NCBI GenBank assembly: GCA_036397815.1
Contig: DASWIE010000062.1
Location: 1 to 64,000, forward strand
Source: DASQFY01 sp036397815
GTDB lineage: Bacteria; Chloroflexota; Limnocylindria; QHBO01
DNA: 64,000 bases
Direction of reading: 5' to 3'
The translations under genes were made by a program, and so were the position numbers. The notes below the pieces were generated by a model. The model saw only the letters and a program-made list of their open reading frames with translations. It did not search any database and had not been told where the DNA came from. Shown here one piece after another: positions 61,940 to 64,000 of this stretch (position 1 is the first letter of the stretch; each line of letters opens with the position of its first letter).

Positions 61940-63025
61940 TCAGCTGGCCGTGGCAGCGGCGAACGGGGCGGCCAGCACGCTCAATCGGCCGGCAACCACG
62001 CGCGAAACCTCACGCAATGCGGCAGCGGCCGCCGAGCTCTCGCCGCCGGGGTGCTGGGGCGAGGTGATCGGAACGCCGGCGTCGCCGCCGCTGCGCACCC
62101 CCGGCTCGATCGGGATGCGCCCAAGGACCTCCAGGCCCAGCTCGCGTGCGATGGTCGCCCCGCCGCCGGAGCCGAAGATATCGTGCTCGCTGCCGCAGTC
62201 CGGGCAGATGAAGCCGCTCATGTTCTCGACCACCCCCAGCGTCCGCACGTTCACCTTGGTGAACATGGCGATCGCCTTGCGAGCGTCGAGCAGGCTGACC
62301 TCCTGCGGGGTGGTGACCACCACCGCACCCGAGAGCGGGATCAGCTGGCTGATCGAGAGCGCCGCGTCGCCGGTACCCGGTGGCAGGTCGATGACCAGGT
62401 AGTCCAGCTCGCCCCACTCCACGTCACGCAGGAACTGCTGGATCGCAGAATGGATGAGCGGCCCACGCCAGATCACCGGCGCGTCACCGGTGAGGAAGTA
62501 CTGGATGCTCATCATCTTCACGCCGTGGCTGACCACCGGGTTGACGCGACCGCCCGTTCCGGTCACGTGCGAGCCGCCGGTGCCCATCATCAGCGGCACG
62601 TTGGGGCCGGTGATGTCCGCGTCAAGCAGGCCCACGCTGGCGCCATCGCGCGCCAGGCTGACGGCCAGGTTGACCGCGATCGTGGTCTTGCCCACGCCGC
62701 CCTTGCCGGAGGCCACCGCGATCGTGTTCCGAACGCCGGGGATCAGGTCCGCCGCTGGCCCGCCGAACGATCGCTTCACGTTGCTCGCCCAATCCACCCG
62801 GACGGCAGTTGCGCCCAGCGCCTCGAGACCGTCGACGATGTCCGACTCGATCTTCGCCTTGAGCGGGCACGCCGGCGTTGTGAGCTCCACCGTCAGGTCG
62901 ACGGTGCTGCCCGTGATCTCGATCGCCTTGACCATCCCCAGGCTGACCAGGTCACGCCCGATCTCCGGGTCCTTGACCTGGCCGAGGGCGGCCATGATGT
63001 TCTCGTCGGTCAGACGTTCTGGCAT
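61940..63025 (-). CDS. Mrp/ApbC-type P-loop ATPase (Fe-S cluster carrier)
   Basis: This 361-residue protein has an N-terminal MIP18/DUF59 domain (about 5-90, with QVKDPEIGRDLVSLGMVKAIEI and TTPACPLKAKIESDI). It is followed by the Mrp ATPase: deviant Walker A ASGKGGVGKTTIAVNLAVSLA, LLDADITGPNVPLMMG, YLVIDLPPGTGDAALSI and the cluster-binding CxxC in GFICPDCGSEHDIFG. Family members carry and transfer Fe-S clusters in the cytosol. The 118-bp element copy B lies 117 bp upstream of its start. Confidence 0.93.
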   Translation of the reverse strand: MPERLTDENIMAALGQVKDPEIGRDLVSLGMVKAIEITGSTVDLTVELTTPACPLKAKIESDIVDGLEALGATAVRVDWASNVKRSFGGPAADLIPGVRNTIAVASGKGGVGKTTIAVNLAVSLARDGASVGLLDADITGPNVPLMMGTGGSHVTGTGGRVNPVVSHGVKMMSIQYFLTGDAPVIWRGPLIHSAIQQFLRDVEWGELDYLVIDLPPGTGDAALSISQLIPLSGAVVVTTPQEVSLLDARKAIAMFTKVNVRTLGVVENMSGFICPDCGSEHDIFGSGGGATIARELGLEVLGRIPIEPGVRSGGDAGVPITSPQHPGGESSAAAAALREVSRVVAGRLSVLAAPFAAATAS

Positions 63026-63141
63026 CTGGGTACCGGGCTACCTCGTGCGAAGGACCGATGGGCGGGCGACCTCAGCCTAGCAGAGCTGCCAGCCCACAAC
63101 CACTACCTTTGTTGCATCCGGGTCAGCGGAACTCGGCGCTC

Positions 63142-63259
63142 AGCACACCCGGTGCTGCAAGGGCACGGTACGACCCGATTCCGTGCTCGCGTAGGCACGC
63201 TGGGTACTGCCATGACACGGCTCTGCCAAATCGCGTTCGATTGCAGCACTCACCGTGCT
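63142..63259. repeat. 118-bp intergenic element with three 15-bp near-palindromes, copy B
   Basis: Units at 63142 (AGCACACCCGGTGCT), 63194 (GGCACGCTGGGTACT) and 63245 (AGCACTCACCGTGCT), with the same 52- and 51-bp spacing as copy A at 49138-49255. An extra GCACGG...CCGTGC inverted repeat lies between units 1 and 2. The element begins 25 bp after the stop of the PIG-L gene and ends 117 bp from the Mrp start, in the same orientation relative to its neighbours as copy A. The rest of 63026-63283 holds nothing I recognise. Confidence 0.6.
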
Positions 63260-63283
63260 GGGCGCCTCGACCGCGACATCGGT

Positions 63284-64000
63284 CTATGGCAGGCCGTCCC
63301 AGAGCGACGATTCCCTCGCCGGCGCGACCGCACCGGCAGCCACCGCCAGGTTGGATCGAACCAGCCGGTAATACTCGCTTGCCAGGAATCCGTCGCGCAC
63401 CTCAGGCCTCCAGTCGTGGAAGGGGCCGGCCGACCCGGTCTGGGTGACGTGTCGACTGATGGCGGCCAGCTTCAGCTGAGCGAGATCACCCAGCTCGAGG
63501 GTCACGGTCTCACTGCCGTCGGGAGATCCGTACGCTTCCGGCACGCGGCTGCCGAGCATCTCCAGCTGCGATGCCGGGACCACGAGCTGGTAGAGCTTGG
63601 CGGCGCGCCAGGCGACCTGGTCCTCCTCGATGTCGTCCTCGAAGGCGAGCGGCTCGCCGGCCATGCCAAAGGCAGCCTCCGTCGCGCGACCGATGACGAC
63701 GTGGTCGGTATCGCCGGTCACGCCTTCGGGACCGAAGCCGAGGATCACCTCTGGTCGATGCATGCGAATCGGCTCCACGATCCGCTCGACGAGGTGATCG
63801 AAGTCCACGTCGGCGAGGAGCTCCTCGGCGTAGTCGAGGACGCGCAGCACCCGCACGCCAAGCAACGCCACCGAGCGGCGCAGCTCGTCCTCGCGGACGG
63901 TGTCAAGGTTGCGCCAAACGACCGGCTTCTCGTGAATCGCGCGGTTGCGTCCACCCGGTGCCGGGGGCTTCTCCTGCAGACGCGGGTCGAAGCGCCCGCG
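63284..64000 (-). CDS. PIG-L/LmbE family deacetylase (5' end outside window)
   Basis: The minus strand stays open to the right edge (239 codons seen). The N-terminal part, where the AHPDD zinc motif is expected, lies outside the window. Visible are RGRFDP near the edge, REDELRRSVALLGVRVLRVLDY (the conserved REAELRxAAxxLGV helix) and ILGFGPEGVTGDTDHVVIGRATEAAF. In the last, the usual G-H-P-D-H reads G-D-T-D-H, keeping the second His but not the first. Family members deacetylate N-acetylglucosaminyl compounds. The rest is helical and family-like. Confidence 0.8.
   Translation of the reverse strand, partial: RGRFDPRLQEKPPAPGGRNRAIHEKPVVWRNLDTVREDELRRSVALLGVRVLRVLDYAEELLADVDFDHLVERIVEPIRMHRPEVILGFGPEGVTGDTDHVVIGRATEAAFGMAGEPLAFEDDIEEDQVAWRAAKLYQLVVPASQLEMLGSRVPEAYGSPDGSETVTLELGDLAQLKLAAISRHVTQTGSAGPFHDWRPEVRDGFLASEYYRLVRSNLAVAAGAVAPARESSLWDGLP

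Overview
The window is high-GC (about two thirds G+C), densely packed bacterial DNA with GTG/TTG starts, many 4-bp start/stop overlaps and very short intergenic gaps. The gene set best fits a Chloroflexota bacterium of the Limnocylindria kind: cyclase-ATPase-TPR giant regulators, sugar and nucleoside ABC importers with lipoprotein receptors, a single-domain XylG-type ATPase, a KimA-type permease, BMP lipoprotein and CAP proteins. An actinobacterial origin is less likely but not excluded; this is an inference from gene content, not from a marker gene.

Left end (1-8.2 kb): the 3' end of a trehalose-6-phosphate synthase gene, then a decayed stretch with a truncated P-loop kinase remnant, an uncertain Cys-rich ORF and a frameshifted NAD-dependent epimerase remnant. 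A complete tRNA-Arg(UCG) follows. A 44-bp perfect copy of its 5' half lies 3.3 kb further on. The two copies bracket a single large cyclase/ATPase/TPR regulator gene, which looks like a tRNA-targeted islet. A second regulator of the same type faces it convergently.

8.2-20.7 kb: small membrane proteins; a MacB-type export operon (ATPase, FtsX-like permease, PPC/DUF296 protein); a secreted CAP protein; a minus-strand group (ASPIC/UnbV repeat protein, creatinase-like M24 protein, aldose 1-epimerase); a vanadium-haloperoxidase-like lipoprotein; and a Gfo/Idh/MocA oxidoreductase.

20.8-32 kb: a xylose module. It has an importer (receptor, permease, ATPase) on the plus strand, with xylulokinase and xylose isomerase convergent to it. 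Divergent from xylA is a KdpD/KdpE-like two-component system coupled to a small unknown ORF and a KimA-type potassium permease. tRNA-His follows.

32-46.3 kb: small stress and hypothetical membrane proteins, a metallophosphoesterase/ParB-like pair, a complete carbohydrate ABC importer (MalK-type ATPase, receptor, two permeases), an ABC-2 exporter pair, a NUDIX hydrolase, a TPR protein, nicotinate phosphoribosyltransferase, a peptidase-MA-like protein with an altered HExxH motif, a YbjN-like protein and GlgC.

46.2-64 kb: envelope genes (class A PBP, M23 hydrolase, prepilin peptidase), leucyl aminopeptidase, adenosine deaminase, a HAD phosphatase, a BMP-type nucleoside importer operon, a phosphodiesterase, an Mrp-type ATPase, and a PIG-L deacetylase cut by the right edge.

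Two non-coding signals stand out. Each of the three importer operons carries a strong stem-loop directly after its receptor gene. Two intergenic regions 14 kb apart share an identically spaced 118-bp element with three 15-bp near-palindromes, 52 and 51 bp apart. I found no CRISPR array, transposase, integrase, phage gene or rRNA.
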